From assembly GCF_001696535.1 (NCBI RefSeq), contig NZ_MBQE01000005.1, positions 434,001-498,000 on the forward strand: a stretch of DNA of 64,000 bases, in the 5' to 3' direction. Under the pieces are notes generated by a model. That model saw nothing but the letters and a program-made list of their open reading frames with translations. It had not been told where the DNA came from and did not search any database. Every line of letters starts with the position of its first letter. Within the stretch, counting starts at the first letter, position 1. Position numbers and translations under genes: made by a program. This DNA comes from Stappia indica (GTDB taxonomy: Bacteria; Pseudomonadota; Alphaproteobacteria; Rhizobiales; Stappiaceae). Below, in pieces: positions 45,861 to 54,365 of the stretch.

Positions 45861-47363
45861 ATGCCGTCAGCCTATCTTTCCGCCGCCGCCAGCCTGTGCA
45901 TGGCTGCGAGCCTTGCCTTGCCCGCCGCCGCTGGCGAGGCCGCGCTTCCGCACCGGGACGACCTCAGTCCGCGCGATCGCGCCAGGGTCGCCAAGGTGGT
46001 CGCCGATCCCACGGATTTTTCCGCAGCGGAGGCCTTCGAGGCGATGCCCGGCGGAGCTGCGACCTACATCAAGCGCATCAACGTCAACGCGTTTTCCTTC
46101 CCCTCCGCCAACATCTCCTTCGAGGACCAGCAGCGCTTCGCGCTCGGCAACGGTTTGTTCCGCAAGCTGTGGGTGTCCTCGCCGTCCTCGACCAATGCGT
46201 CCGACGGGCTCGGCCCGCTGTTCAACGCCCGCTCCTGCCAGGGCTGCCATCTGAAGGACGGGCGCGGCCATCCGCCGCGCGAGGGCGAGGAGCCGGTTGC
46301 CTTGTTCTTGCGCCTGTCGGTGCCTGGCGAGCCTGAAGCCGGCAAGATCCTGCGTCCGGAGCCGACCTACGGTACCCAGTTCCAGAATTACGCCGTTCCC
46401 GGCCTGCAGTCGGAAGGCCGGCTGGAGGTTCGCTACAGCGAGACCCCTGTGACCATGGGCGACGGCACGGTTGTCAGCCTGCGCGTGCCGGACTACCGGA
46501 TGACCGATCTCGGCTACGGTCCCATGGCGCCGGATGTCCTAACCTCGCCCCGCGTTGCGCCGCAGATGATCGGCCTCGGCCTGCTCGAGGCGATCCACGC
46601 CGGTGACATCCTTGCCGGCGCCGACCCGGACGACAGCGACGGCGATGGCATCTCCGGGCGTCCGAGCTGGCTTCCCGATCCTGTCACCGGCGGCAAGGTG
46701 CTCGGCCGGTTTGGCTGGAAGGGCGAGGCGCCAACCGTGCGTGCGCAGTCGGCCGGCGCCTTTGCCGGCGATATCGGCATTTCGACGCCGGACGAACCGC
46801 ATCCGTGGGGCGACTGCATGCCGGCGCAGACCGCATGCCTTGCCATGCCGACGGGCGAGCAGGCCAATCTCGGGCCGACGGAGGCGCCCGATCCGGTGCT
46901 GGAACTCGTCGATTTCTACTCGCGCAACCTTGCGGTTCCGCGCCGACGGGATGTCGATGACCCTCAGGTGCTTGCCGGCAAGGAGCAGTTTCACGAACTC
47001 GGCTGCGCCAGCTGTCATCGTCCGAAATTCGTGACCTCGCGCAAGGCGGAGCTGGAGGCTCACCGTTTCCAGCTGATCTGGCCTTATTCCGACATGCTGC
47101 TTCACGACATGGGGGAGGGGCTTGCGGACAATCGGCCGCTGGCCAATGCATCCGGCCGGGAATGGCGCACCGCGCCGCTTTGGGGTATCGGACTGACGGA
47201 GCTGGTGTCGGGGCAGGAGAGCTATCTGCACGACGGCCGCGCCCGCACGCTGGAGGAGGCGATCCTCTGGCACGGCGGCGAGGGGCAGGCTGCCCGCGAC
47301 GGCTATGCGGCACTCGACCGCGCGGATCGCGAGGCGTTGCTACGTTTCCTCAAGTCGCTCTGA
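45861..47363 (+). CDS. Di-haem oxidoreductase, DUF1111 (putative thiol oxidoreductase)
   Basis: This 500-residue periplasmic c-type cytochrome has a Sec signal (MPSAYLSAAASLCMAASLAL, cleavage near PAAAGE) and two haem-attachment motifs: CQGCH near residue 126 and CASCH near 382. Between them lies the DUF1111 core, with VLGRFGWKGEAPTVRAQ and GDIGISTPDEPHPWGDC; the end has LLHDMGEGLADNRP and WRTAPLWGIGLTELV. It resembles di-haem peroxidases but its partner is unknown. Placed between two imelysins, it could change the redox state of iron in the periplasm; that is inference. The ATG at 45861 has only a weak ribosome site. Confidence 0.92.
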   Translation: MPSAYLSAAASLCMAASLALPAAAGEAALPHRDDLSPRDRARVAKVVADPTDFSAAEAFEAMPGGAATYIKRINVNAFSFPSANISFEDQQRFALGNGLFRKLWVSSPSSTNASDGLGPLFNARSCQGCHLKDGRGHPPREGEEPVALFLRLSVPGEPEAGKILRPEPTYGTQFQNYAVPGLQSEGRLEVRYSETPVTMGDGTVVSLRVPDYRMTDLGYGPMAPDVLTSPRVAPQMIGLGLLEAIHAGDILAGADPDDSDGDGISGRPSWLPDPVTGGKVLGRFGWKGEAPTVRAQSAGAFAGDIGISTPDEPHPWGDCMPAQTACLAMPTGEQANLGPTEAPDPVLELVDFYSRNLAVPRRRDVDDPQVLAGKEQFHELGCASCHRPKFVTSRKAELEAHRFQLIWPYSDMLLHDMGEGLADNRPLANASGREWRTAPLWGIGLTELVSGQESYLHDGRARTLEEAILWHGGEGQAARDGYAALDRADREALLRFLKSL

Positions 47364-47404
47364 CCGGGCGGCGCGGCGCGAAAACTGAGAACGGGAGCAC
47401 GACC

Positions 47405-48556
47405 ATGATGCATGCAGGACGTCGGGAGCGACATTGGTGCGATGCGCCCCCGCCCGTGCGACGGCTGGCGCGTGTTGCCAAATCTCTGGTTCTCGCCGGT
47501 GTCCTGATGGCGGCGGGAACCGTTGCCATGTCGAAGCCGGCCGTCGCGGAGGTCGACTATTCCCGCTTCTGGCCGGCCACTGTGTCGGGTTTCGTACTGC
47601 CTGCCAGCGATGCTCTCGCAGAGGCCGCTCTACCGCTTGCCACCGGCATCGAGACGGCCTGCACCGGAGGCGCGACCGAGCCGTTCGCTGCCGCCTTCAC
47701 GGAGGCCGTCGGTGCGGTGGCGCGTCTTTCCATGCTGCGTGTCGGTGCTCTCGCCGACGAGAACCGGCTGGAGCGCATCGCCTTCATTCCCGACGGGCGC
47801 GGCGTCGTGCGCCGGCAGGTGACGCGCCTGATCGCGGATCGCGACCAGACGGCTCTGGAGGCGGCCCGACTGCGCGACAAGAGCGTCGCGCTGCAGGGGC
47901 TGACGGCGCTCGAATGGGTGGCCTTCGACAAGGACGGCAAGGTGCTGCTCGCCGACAGCGGCGAGGAGGGCGCCTATCGCTGCGCCTATGCGGCGGCGCT
48001 GGCCGCACGCCTCGGCGACACGGCGAGGGAGATTCGCGACGCCTTTGCCGCGCCGTCCGGCCAGACCGCGTTGCTGCTGTCGCCCGCACCTGAGAACGGG
48101 CTCGCCAAGACGCACAAGGAGGCGGCAGGCTTCGTCTTCAACGCGCTGATGACGTCGCTGGAGTTGGTCCGCGACCAGATGCTGGCGCCGCTGGTCGGCG
48201 AGGGGGCGCCGGCGTCGCGCGTGGCGCGCGTGCCCTTCTCCCGCTCGCACAATGGCACGGCCTATCTGTCCGGCGCGATCGACGGGCTCTCACAGGCCTT
48301 CTCTGCCGCCGGTTTTGCGCAGGCCTCCGAAGATGCCGCATGGATCGGCAACACGCTGGGCTTCGAGCGCAGCAACGCGCTGAAGGCGCTGGAGGCGGTG
48401 CCGGCGGACCTGCAAGCGGCGCTGGCCGACAAGGAGGCAAGCGAGCGTCTTGCCTATGTCCTCACGATCCTGACGGGTCTGCGCACCACGCTTGGCGGAG
48501 AGCTTGCCGCCTATCTCGATTTCCGCGGAGGCTTCAATGCTCTGGACGGCGATTGA
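47405..48556 (+). CDS. Second imelysin-family protein
   Basis: This 383-residue protein is a diverged imelysin. The N-terminus is long and basic (RRERHWCDAPPPVRRLARVA) before the hydrophobic export core SLVLAGVLMAAGTVAM. The GxHxxE motif is altered to GLTALEWVAF, lacking the His, which sets it apart from the upstream IrpA-like protein. Other landmarks are AFIPDGRGVVRRQVTRLIAD and GFVFNALMTSLELVRDQML. The start at 47405 follows GGGAG. It overlaps the next gene by 20 bases. The pair of unlike imelysins around a di-haem protein is a recurring arrangement in proteobacteria. Confidence 0.87.
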   Translation: MMHAGRRERHWCDAPPPVRRLARVAKSLVLAGVLMAAGTVAMSKPAVAEVDYSRFWPATVSGFVLPASDALAEAALPLATGIETACTGGATEPFAAAFTEAVGAVARLSMLRVGALADENRLERIAFIPDGRGVVRRQVTRLIADRDQTALEAARLRDKSVALQGLTALEWVAFDKDGKVLLADSGEEGAYRCAYAAALAARLGDTAREIRDAFAAPSGQTALLLSPAPENGLAKTHKEAAGFVFNALMTSLELVRDQMLAPLVGEGAPASRVARVPFSRSHNGTAYLSGAIDGLSQAFSAAGFAQASEDAAWIGNTLGFERSNALKALEAVPADLQAALADKEASERLAYVLTILTGLRTTLGGELAAYLDFRGGFNALDGD

Positions 48557-49679
48557 CCGGCGGTCCTTGCTTGTCGGCGGCGGTGCCGCGCTGGCGGCAC
48601 TGGCCCTCGGGCCGGAGCGGCTGCGTGCCGGCGAAACCGGCATCTCGGACGACCCGCTCTTCGCCGCCGCGCGGCGCGAGGCCGACGGCAGCCACAGCAT
48701 CGTCATAACCGGCCTCGATGGCATCGACCGCCAGGTGATCCCGCTTCCCGGCCGCGGCCATGACGTTGCGGTCTGCCCGCTCAGCGGGCGCTGCCTCGCC
48801 TTTGCCCGTCGCCCCGGCACCTTCGCCGTCAGCTTCGATGTGAAAGGTGAGCGCCCGCCGGTCGTGTTCGAGGCAGTGCCGGGGCGGCACTTCTACGGCC
48901 ATGGCGCCTTTTCGCCCGATGGCCGCTTGGCCTATGCGACGGAAAACGACTACATCGCCAACCGCGGCGTGATCGGCGTCTACGACCTCAGCGGCGAGCG
49001 GCCGGAGCGCGTCGGCGAGTTCTGGTCCGGCGGCATCGGCCCGCACGACATCCTGCCGCTGCCCGACGGGCGCAGCCTCGTCGTTGCCAATGGCGGCATC
49101 GAGACCCATCCGGACAAGGGCCGCGAAAAGCTGAACATCGAGACGATGCAGCCGAACGTGACCGTGATCGACCGCGAGAGCGGGACGGTGCGCGGCGTTG
49201 CCGACCTGCCGTCCGGTCTGCACAAGCTGTCGCTGCGTCACATGGCAGTGACCGATGGCGGCAAGGTCTGGATCGGCGGCCAGTACGAGGGCAGCATTGA
49301 GGAGACGCCGCCGCTGATGGCCTCGCTCGATACGGTTGACGGACGTCTTCTGCTGCACGACGTGCCGGACGATCTGCGCGGTCGTCTCGCGAACTATGTG
49401 GGGTCGGTCACCATGAGCCGTGATGGCGAGGTGGTCGCCGCCTCCTGCCCGCGTGCCGGCCGCGTCCTCTATTTCTCGGCCGCGAACGGTGTCTTCCTGT
49501 CGAGCCAGCAGCGCGCGGACGCCTGCGGCCTCGCCCCGCTCGACCAGGGCGGCTTTCTGATCTCCGACGGGCAGGGGGCGCTCAGCGAAAGCGGCGACCG
49601 GGCCGGCGCGCCGATGCTGCTGGCGTCCAGCGCCGGCATCTCCTGGGACAATCACATGGTGGCGGTCGACCCGGCCTGA
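48537..49679 (+). CDS. DUF1513 periplasmic protein
   Basis: This 380-residue protein matches the DUF1513 family of unknown function, regularly encoded next to imelysins. It begins with a Tat-like signal (DRRSLLVGGGAALAALALG). The rest looks like a beta-propeller: repeated blades such as HGAFSPDGRLAYATENDY, PHDILPLPDGRSLVVANGG and LPSGLHKLSLRHMAV. GGAGG precedes the ATG at 48537, which lies inside the previous gene's end, so translation is coupled. It is the last gene of the operon. Conserved HG and PHD His-containing loops may bind metal, but that is a guess. Confidence 0.88.
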   Translation: MLWTAIDRRSLLVGGGAALAALALGPERLRAGETGISDDPLFAAARREADGSHSIVITGLDGIDRQVIPLPGRGHDVAVCPLSGRCLAFARRPGTFAVSFDVKGERPPVVFEAVPGRHFYGHGAFSPDGRLAYATENDYIANRGVIGVYDLSGERPERVGEFWSGGIGPHDILPLPDGRSLVVANGGIETHPDKGREKLNIETMQPNVTVIDRESGTVRGVADLPSGLHKLSLRHMAVTDGGKVWIGGQYEGSIEETPPLMASLDTVDGRLLLHDVPDDLRGRLANYVGSVTMSRDGEVVAASCPRAGRVLYFSAANGVFLSSQQRADACGLAPLDQGGFLISDGQGALSESGDRAGAPMLLASSAGISWDNHMVAVDPA

Positions 49680-49681
49680 GA

Positions 49682-49704
49682 GAGGCGAAGCTGCCGGTCG
49701 CCTC
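49682..49704. terminator. Short hairpin between convergent genes
   Basis: GAGGCGA (49682-49688) pairs with TCGCCTC (49698-49704) around nine bases, in the 23-base gap between the DUF1513 gene and the convergent ACT gene. It lacks a T run on either side. Confidence 0.35.
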
Positions 49705-50227
49705 AGACCGTGTCGCTGAAGTCGATATCGGCCATCAGGTCGCCTGCCAGGGTTTCGAGGGCAGCGGACAGGTCGCCGGCTGACAGATCCACAGGCAGAA
49801 CGACGTCCACCTGGGCGCGGAACATCCGCTCGCCGCTCATCGAGCCGGCGGCGACCTCCGTCTCCAGTTCGGTGATGCTGACACCCTTGGCCGCAAGCAC
49901 CGCTGCGACCGCATGCACGATGCCCGGATGGTCCTGGCAGATCACCGTCATACGGGCGACTTGCCCATGGGTTTCGTGGCTCGTCTCGCTGCGTTTCAGC
50001 GTCGTGGCGATGCCGTTGGCCGACAGCTGCGACAGCGCGGCCTCCAGCGCTTCGACACGCTCCTGCGGTACCTCGACCCGCACCAGGCCGGCAAAGGTGC
50101 CGGCAAGCCGCGACATGGAGCTTTCGATCCAGTTGCCGTCATGGGCGGCGATCACATCGGACAGCCGCTCGACGAGGCCCGGACGATCGTCGGCGATTGC
50201 GGTCAGAACCAGCGAAATCATGGACAT
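49703..50227 (-). CDS. Two-ACT-domain protein, GcvR-like
   Basis: This 174-residue protein is two ACT domains in tandem, like the glycine-cleavage regulator GcvR. The first begins SLVLTAIADDRPGLVERLSD and the second MTVICQDHPGIVHAVAAVLA; both hold the 'D-x-P-G-L/I-V' turn that binds amino acids. There is no DNA-binding domain, so it would act through a partner, as GcvR acts on GcvA. No glycine-cleavage gene is visible here. It stands alone, convergent with the iron operon and upstream of no obvious partner. Confidence 0.82.
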   Translation of the reverse strand: MSMISLVLTAIADDRPGLVERLSDVIAAHDGNWIESSMSRLAGTFAGLVRVEVPQERVEALEAALSQLSANGIATTLKRSETSHETHGQVARMTVICQDHPGIVHAVAAVLAAKGVSITELETEVAAGSMSGERMFRAQVDVVLPVDLSAGDLSAALETLAGDLMADIDFSDTV

Positions 50228-50316
50228 GGGCTTGCGTGCCTCCCGGAGGTTTTCCGGCAGGCTAGACCATAGCAGGGGCGATGGAAACCGGCACGCGCCG
50301 CGCCCGCTCGCCGCGC

Positions 50317-50841
50317 TCAGGAGGCGCGGCGGCGACGATCTGCGGGAGAGCCGAAAGCAGCCGTATAGAGCCGTGCCTTGATCCGCGACAGGCGCGCATA
50401 GATCCGCAGCGGCAGGCGCGCCAGCGGCGGCACGACGTCATGGCAGAAGGCGACCTTGCGGACATAGCCGTGCACCTGCCATTCGAACCAGGTGAAGGCA
50501 GGGAAATAGGCGGTGTCGCCGGCCGTGAGCTTGCGCACTTCGCCGTCCGGCCCGGTGACCGTGACCGATCCTTCCAGGATATAGACCGCTTCGTCGCAGC
50601 CGAAATACCAGTTGAAGCGGCCGTCCGTGCAGTCCCAGACCGACATGTTGGCATAGCGGTCCTGTCCGCTCGCCAGCTGCACGGCTCGCGCCTGCGGGGC
50701 GCCCTCCAGCACCCAGTCCGGATTGATCGGCGCCGGCATCAGTTCCAGCCCCTCCAGTCGCGCCAATGTCAGGCCGGCCGGCGTGCGGTCGGCCGCGGCC
50801 ATGGCAGCTCCCAGCGCACTGGCGGACGCGGTGTCGGTCAT
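50317..50841 (-). CDS. Cupin-domain protein
   Basis: This 174-residue protein has a single cupin barrel of the DUF861 (cupin_3) type at about residues 60-140. It is visible in SVWDCTDGRFNWYFGCDEAV, YILEGSVTVTGPDGEVRKLT and AGDTAYFPAFTWFEWQVHGY. The usual metal-binding histidines are not obvious; the barrel instead carries Trp and Glu, as in sugar- or ureidoglycine-type cupins. The C-terminus is basic. The ATG at 50841 follows GGGAGA. An inverted repeat, CCGCTT-N7-AAGCGG, lies at 50872-50890 upstream and may be its operator. Function unknown. Confidence 0.8.
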   Translation of the reverse strand: MTDTASASALGAAMAAADRTPAGLTLARLEGLELMPAPINPDWVLEGAPQARAVQLASGQDRYANMSVWDCTDGRFNWYFGCDEAVYILEGSVTVTGPDGEVRKLTAGDTAYFPAFTWFEWQVHGYVRKVAFCHDVVPPLARLPLRIYARLSRIKARLYTAAFGSPADRRRRAS

Positions 50842-50984
50842 GGTCGGTCGTCTCCCTTCTTGTCGTTTCTCCCGCTTTATCATCAAGCGGTGAAGAAGCG
50901 GTTTCCGGAAAGGGTGGGATTTGCCCGCCGCGTGGCGGACAGCAGCTGCCGCATTTGGCCCTTGCGAGGGGCGCGAGGCTCCAC

Positions 50985-51180
50985 TAGCGTGCCCGGCCAA
51001 TGACGGCGTCCCTGGAGGGACTGAAAGCGAGTCCGGTGGCGACCGACCCAACCCGGGGGTCCAGTCCGGAGCTGTCCGAGCGGTATTCGGTCCGGCGCGA
51101 CGACATGGTCTCGCGGGAACCCTGTCCTGTATCCGGCCGGTTTCATTCCCTCCTGGCGGCGTTGCGCCGGACCTGTCCGG
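50985..51180 (+). ncRNA. Diverged cobalamin-riboswitch-like leader
   Basis: Three parts resemble the B12 riboswitch in order. GAAAGCGAGTCCGGTG (51023-51038) matches the conserved AAAAGGGAANCCGGUG core at most positions. AGTCCGGAGCTGTCC (51063-51077) matches the AAUCCGGxGCUGCCC strand that pairs with it. TGCGCCGGACCTGTCC (51163-51178) resembles the end of the B12 box, with GGACCTG kept. An extra small hairpin (GACCC/GGGTC) separates the first two, and the GCCACUG element is missing. It precedes cbiX and the corrin operon, the expected place. I judge it a diverged or partly decayed B12 sensor. Confidence 0.45.
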
Positions 51181-51219
51181 CTGTTCACGCGGGCGCGTGG
51201 CCAAGAGGGAGCTTTTGAG

Positions 51220-51291
51220 ATGAAACCAGAATTTGTCTTCGCCGCCGTTTTGGCCGAGCGTCCCGTCCGTTGCGACCGGGGAGGGGCATGA
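51220..51291 (+). CDS. Candidate 23-residue leader peptide overlapping the cbiX start
   Basis: An ATG at 51220, eight bases after GAGGGAG, opens a 24-codon frame whose TGA (51289-51291) overlaps the cbiX start region in ATGATGG. The peptide begins [18 protein letters not shown] and has no homologue I know. Its position after the riboswitch-like leader suggests translational coupling to cbiX. Such short frames also arise by chance. Confidence 0.35.
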   Translation: MKPEFVFAAVLAERPVRCDRGGA

Positions 51292-52478
51292 TGGCCGACG
51301 TGATGACTGAGACGGGCGAAAAGCTGGGCCTGATGATCTGCGGCCATGGCAGCCGCAACCGCGGAGCGGTCCGCGAATTCGCGCAGCTCGCCGAACGGCT
51401 GAAGACCCGCTTTCCCGGTTGGCCTGTGGAATACGGCTATCTCGAGTTTGCCAATCCGGTGATCAAGGACGGTCTCGACCGGCTGCGCGAGCAGGGCTGC
51501 ACCCGCATTCTCGCCGTGCCGGGCATGCTGTTTGCCGCCGGACACGCCAAGAACGACATCCCGTCCGTGCTGAACACCTACCAGGCGCAGCACGAAGGCC
51601 TGACGATCACCTATGGCCGGGAACTTGCCGTCGACACCAGGATGATCCGCGCCGCCGGCGACCGCATTCGCGAAGCGCTGGAAAAGGCCGGCAGCGACGT
51701 GCCGCTGCACGAGACACTGCTGATGGTCGTGGGACGCGGCGCGTCCGATCCCGATGCCAATTCCAACGTCGCCAAGATCACCCGCATGCTGTGGGAAGGC
51801 TTCGGCTTCGGCTGGGCCGAGACGTGCTATTCCGGCGTCACCTTCCCGCTGGTCGAGCCCGGGCTTGAGCACGCGGCCAAGCTCGGCTATCGCCGCATCG
51901 TCGTCTTCCCGTATTTCCTGTTCTCCGGCGTCCTCGTCAGCCGCATCTACAACAACACGGACGAGGTGGCGGAGCGCCATCCGGACATCGAGTTCGTCAA
52001 GGCCGGCTATCTCAACGACCATCCGCAGGTGATCGACACCATGGCGGACCGGGTCACCGAGATCCTGCAGGGCGCCAACCTTATGAACTGCCAGATGTGC
52101 AAGTACCGCGAGCAGGTTCTCGGCTTCGAGGCGGATGTCGGGCGGCCGCAGGAAAGCCACCATCACCATGTCGAGGGCCTCGGCGCCGACGCCGAGTGCA
52201 AGCTGTGCGACGATGTGTGCACCGGGGCCTGCGAGGAACAGGCAGCGGGCCACCACCACCATCATGACCATGGCCATTCGCACGGCCATCATCATCACGG
52301 CCACGACCACGACCATCATCATGCTCATGACCACGATCATGATCACGGGCACCATCACCACGGTCACAGTCATGACCATGGCCACAGTCACGATCATGGG
52401 CACGATCATCACCATCCGCCCTATCCCCATGCGGACCATCCGCTGGGGCCGAAGTCGATGAAGAAGCGGTCCACATGA
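51291..52478 (+). CDS. cbiX: Sirohydrochlorin cobaltochelatase with His-rich tail
   Basis: This 395-residue enzyme inserts Co2+ into sirohydrochlorin, the entry step of the cobalt-early corrin route. It has two CbiX domains: [18 protein letters not shown] with the active-site His near residue 19, and [27 protein letters not shown] near residue 265 is the MxCxxC motif that holds a 4Fe-4S cluster in CbiX of related bacteria. A second Cys cluster ([15 protein letters not shown]) follows. The tail from about residue 320 packs about 37 histidines into about 65 residues, alternating with Asp, Gly and Ser, and probably stores cobalt. GGAGG precedes the ATG at 51291; ATG 51288 is possible. Confidence 0.94.
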   Translation: MADVMTETGEKLGLMICGHGSRNRGAVREFAQLAERLKTRFPGWPVEYGYLEFANPVIKDGLDRLREQGCTRILAVPGMLFAAGHAKNDIPSVLNTYQAQHEGLTITYGRELAVDTRMIRAAGDRIREALEKAGSDVPLHETLLMVVGRGASDPDANSNVAKITRMLWEGFGFGWAETCYSGVTFPLVEPGLEHAAKLGYRRIVVFPYFLFSGVLVSRIYNNTDEVAERHPDIEFVKAGYLNDHPQVIDTMADRVTEILQGANLMNCQMCKYREQVLGFEADVGRPQESHHHHVEGLGADAECKLCDDVCTGACEEQAAGHHHHHDHGHSHGHHHHGHDHDHHHAHDHDHDHGHHHHGHSHDHGHSHDHGHDHHHPPYPHADHPLGPKSMKKRST

Positions 52479-52488
52479 GGTGTGGGGC

Positions 52489-53142
52489 GTGAGCGGCGGC
52501 CGTTACGACTACGAGCGCGATCCCGCGCAGATCTATCGCCGCTCCTTTTCCATCGTGCGCGAGGAGGCGGATCTCTCCGGCCTGCCCGAGGCGCTGCATC
52601 CGGCCGCGATCCGCATCGTTCATGCCTGCGGCATGCCCGAGGTGGTGGCGGATCTGGCCTGGCGCGGCGATGTCGCGGCGGCGGTCGGTAGCGCCCTGGC
52701 TGCCGGCGCTCCTGTCTTCGCCGATGTGCGCATGGTCTGCGAAGGTGTGATCCGCAGCCGTCTGCCGGCCTGCAACGATCTCGTCTGCACGCTCAACGAG
52801 CCTCCCGTGCCCGGTCTTGCCCGGCGCCTCGGCACCACCCGTTCGGCCGCAGCCGTCGATCTGTGGCGCGACCGGCTGGAGGGAGCTGTCGTGGTCGTCG
52901 GCAATGCCCCGACCGCGCTGTTTCATCTGCTGGAGCGGATCGGCGAGGGCTTTCCGCGCCCGGCCGCGATCCTCGGCTTCCCGGTCGGCTTCGTCGGTGC
53001 GGCGGAATCGAAGGAGGCGCTGCTGGAGAGCCCGCTCGATATCCCCTGCCTGGTGCTGCGCGGCCGTCGCGGCGGCTCCGCCATCGCTGCCGCTGCGATC
53101 AATGCGTTGGCTGCCGGGGTGCCGGAGGAGGACCCGGCATGA
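52489..53142 (+). CDS. cobH: Precorrin-8X methylmutase
   Basis: This 217-residue enzyme moves the methyl group from C11 to C12 to make hydrogenobyrinic (or cobyrinic) acid. Family features are DPAQIYRRSFSIVREEADLS, IRIVHACGMPEVVADLAW (holding the catalytic His), VFADVRMVCEGVIRSRL and the end FPVGFVGAAESKEALL. The GTG at 52489 was preferred to one at 52480 because GAGG lies suitably upstream. The stop overlaps the cobL start (ATGA). Confidence 0.95.
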   Translation: MSGGRYDYERDPAQIYRRSFSIVREEADLSGLPEALHPAAIRIVHACGMPEVVADLAWRGDVAAAVGSALAAGAPVFADVRMVCEGVIRSRLPACNDLVCTLNEPPVPGLARRLGTTRSAAAVDLWRDRLEGAVVVVGNAPTALFHLLERIGEGFPRPAAILGFPVGFVGAAESKEALLESPLDIPCLVLRGRRGGSAIAAAAINALAAGVPEEDPA

Positions 53143-54365
53143 GCCCCGGCGACACGGCGCGACCCGCCCCCTGGCTCACCGTGATCGGCCTCGGCGAGGA
53201 GGGTGTCGACGGGCTGTCCCCGATTGCCCGGCAGGCGCTTTCCGATGCGAAACGCGTCTTTGGCGGGGCCCGTCATGGCGAGCTTGTCGCCCCGCTCGGA
53301 ATCGAGGTCGAGACCTGGCCGAGCCCGTTCCACAAGGGGCTGGAAGCGCTGCTCGCCGCGCGCGGCGAACCCGTTGCGGTGCTGGCAAGCGGCGATCCCA
53401 TGTGGTTCGGCATCGGCTCGACGCTCGCGCGCTCCGTGCCGGTGGAGGAAATGCTGGTGCTGCCGGCACCCTCGTCCCTGTCGCTCTCCGCCGCACGGCT
53501 CGGCTGGCCGTTGCAGGATGTCGAGACCCTGTCGCTGCATGGCCGTCCGGTTGACCTTCTGCGCGCCGTTCTTCATCCCGGAGCCAAAGTCCTCTGCCTC
53601 ACCTCGGGCGCCCGGGCGGCGGAAGAGATCGCCGACCTGCTGGTCGACGAGGGCTATGGCGCAAGCCGGCTGACCGTGCTGGAGCATCTCGGCGGACCGG
53701 CCGAGCGGATCCTGTCGGGAAGCGCCGAAGGCTGGCACGGCGAGGTCGCGGCCCTCAATGTCGTGGCGGTTGAAGCGGTCGCGGTGCGCGACACGCCGCT
53801 GCGCCCGCGCCTGCCCGGCCTGCCGGACGATGCCTTCCGCCATGACGGCAAGATCACGAAACGCGAGGTCCGCTCGGTGACGCTCGCCCGCCTGATGCCC
53901 ATGCCCGGCGCCTTGCTGTGGGATATCGGCGCAGGCTCGGGGGCTGTTGCCATCGAGTGGTTGCGCGCGGCGCCTCGCAGCCGCGCCATCGCACTGGAGC
54001 CGGACGACACCCGCCGCGCCACCGCGCGGGCGAATGCGGCGGCTCTCGGCGTGCCGCATCTCGACCTTCGCCCCGACGCGGCGCCGGATGGTCTTGAGGG
54101 CCTGCCGCCACCCGATGCGATCTTCCTCGGCGGCGGCCTGACCGCACCCGGCACGCTGGAGGCGGCACTCGCGGCGTTGCGGCCCGGCGGCCGGCTCGTC
54201 GCCAATGCGGTGACGCTGGAAAGCGAGGCGATCCTTCTTGCCGCCCATGCCCGCCACGGCGGCGAGCTGGTGCGTATCGCGGTGTCGCGGGCCGGTGCCG
54301 TCGGCGGCATGACCGGATGGCGTCCGCTCATGCCGGTGACCCAGTGGAGCCTGATCGTCCCATGA
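53139..54365 (+). CDS. cobL: Precorrin-6Y C5,15-methyltransferase (decarboxylating)
   Basis: This 408-residue protein fuses a CbiE-like C5 methylase with a CbiT-like C15 methylase/decarboxylase. The N-terminal half has the tetrapyrrole-methylase pattern (LTVIGLGEEGVDGLSPIARQ, VLASGDPMWFGIGS). The C-terminal half is a class I SAM domain with LLWDIGAGSGAVAIEWLRAA near residue 262. It acts late on the ring, before CobH. It overlaps both neighbours by ATGA junctions, so the corrin operon is translationally chained. Confidence 0.95.
   Translation: MSPGDTARPAPWLTVIGLGEEGVDGLSPIARQALSDAKRVFGGARHGELVAPLGIEVETWPSPFHKGLEALLAARGEPVAVLASGDPMWFGIGSTLARSVPVEEMLVLPAPSSLSLSAARLGWPLQDVETLSLHGRPVDLLRAVLHPGAKVLCLTSGARAAEEIADLLVDEGYGASRLTVLEHLGGPAERILSGSAEGWHGEVAALNVVAVEAVAVRDTPLRPRLPGLPDDAFRHDGKITKREVRSVTLARLMPMPGALLWDIGAGSGAVAIEWLRAAPRSRAIALEPDDTRRATARANAAALGVPHLDLRPDAAPDGLEGLPPPDAIFLGGGLTAPGTLEAALAALRPGGRLVANAVTLESEAILLAAHARHGGELVRIAVSRAGAVGGMTGWRPLMPVTQWSLIVP

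Noticed and set aside
43847-45862. 671-codon minus-strand frame opposite irpA
   Set aside because: It lacks any domain and runs against an operon with promoter element and ribosome sites.
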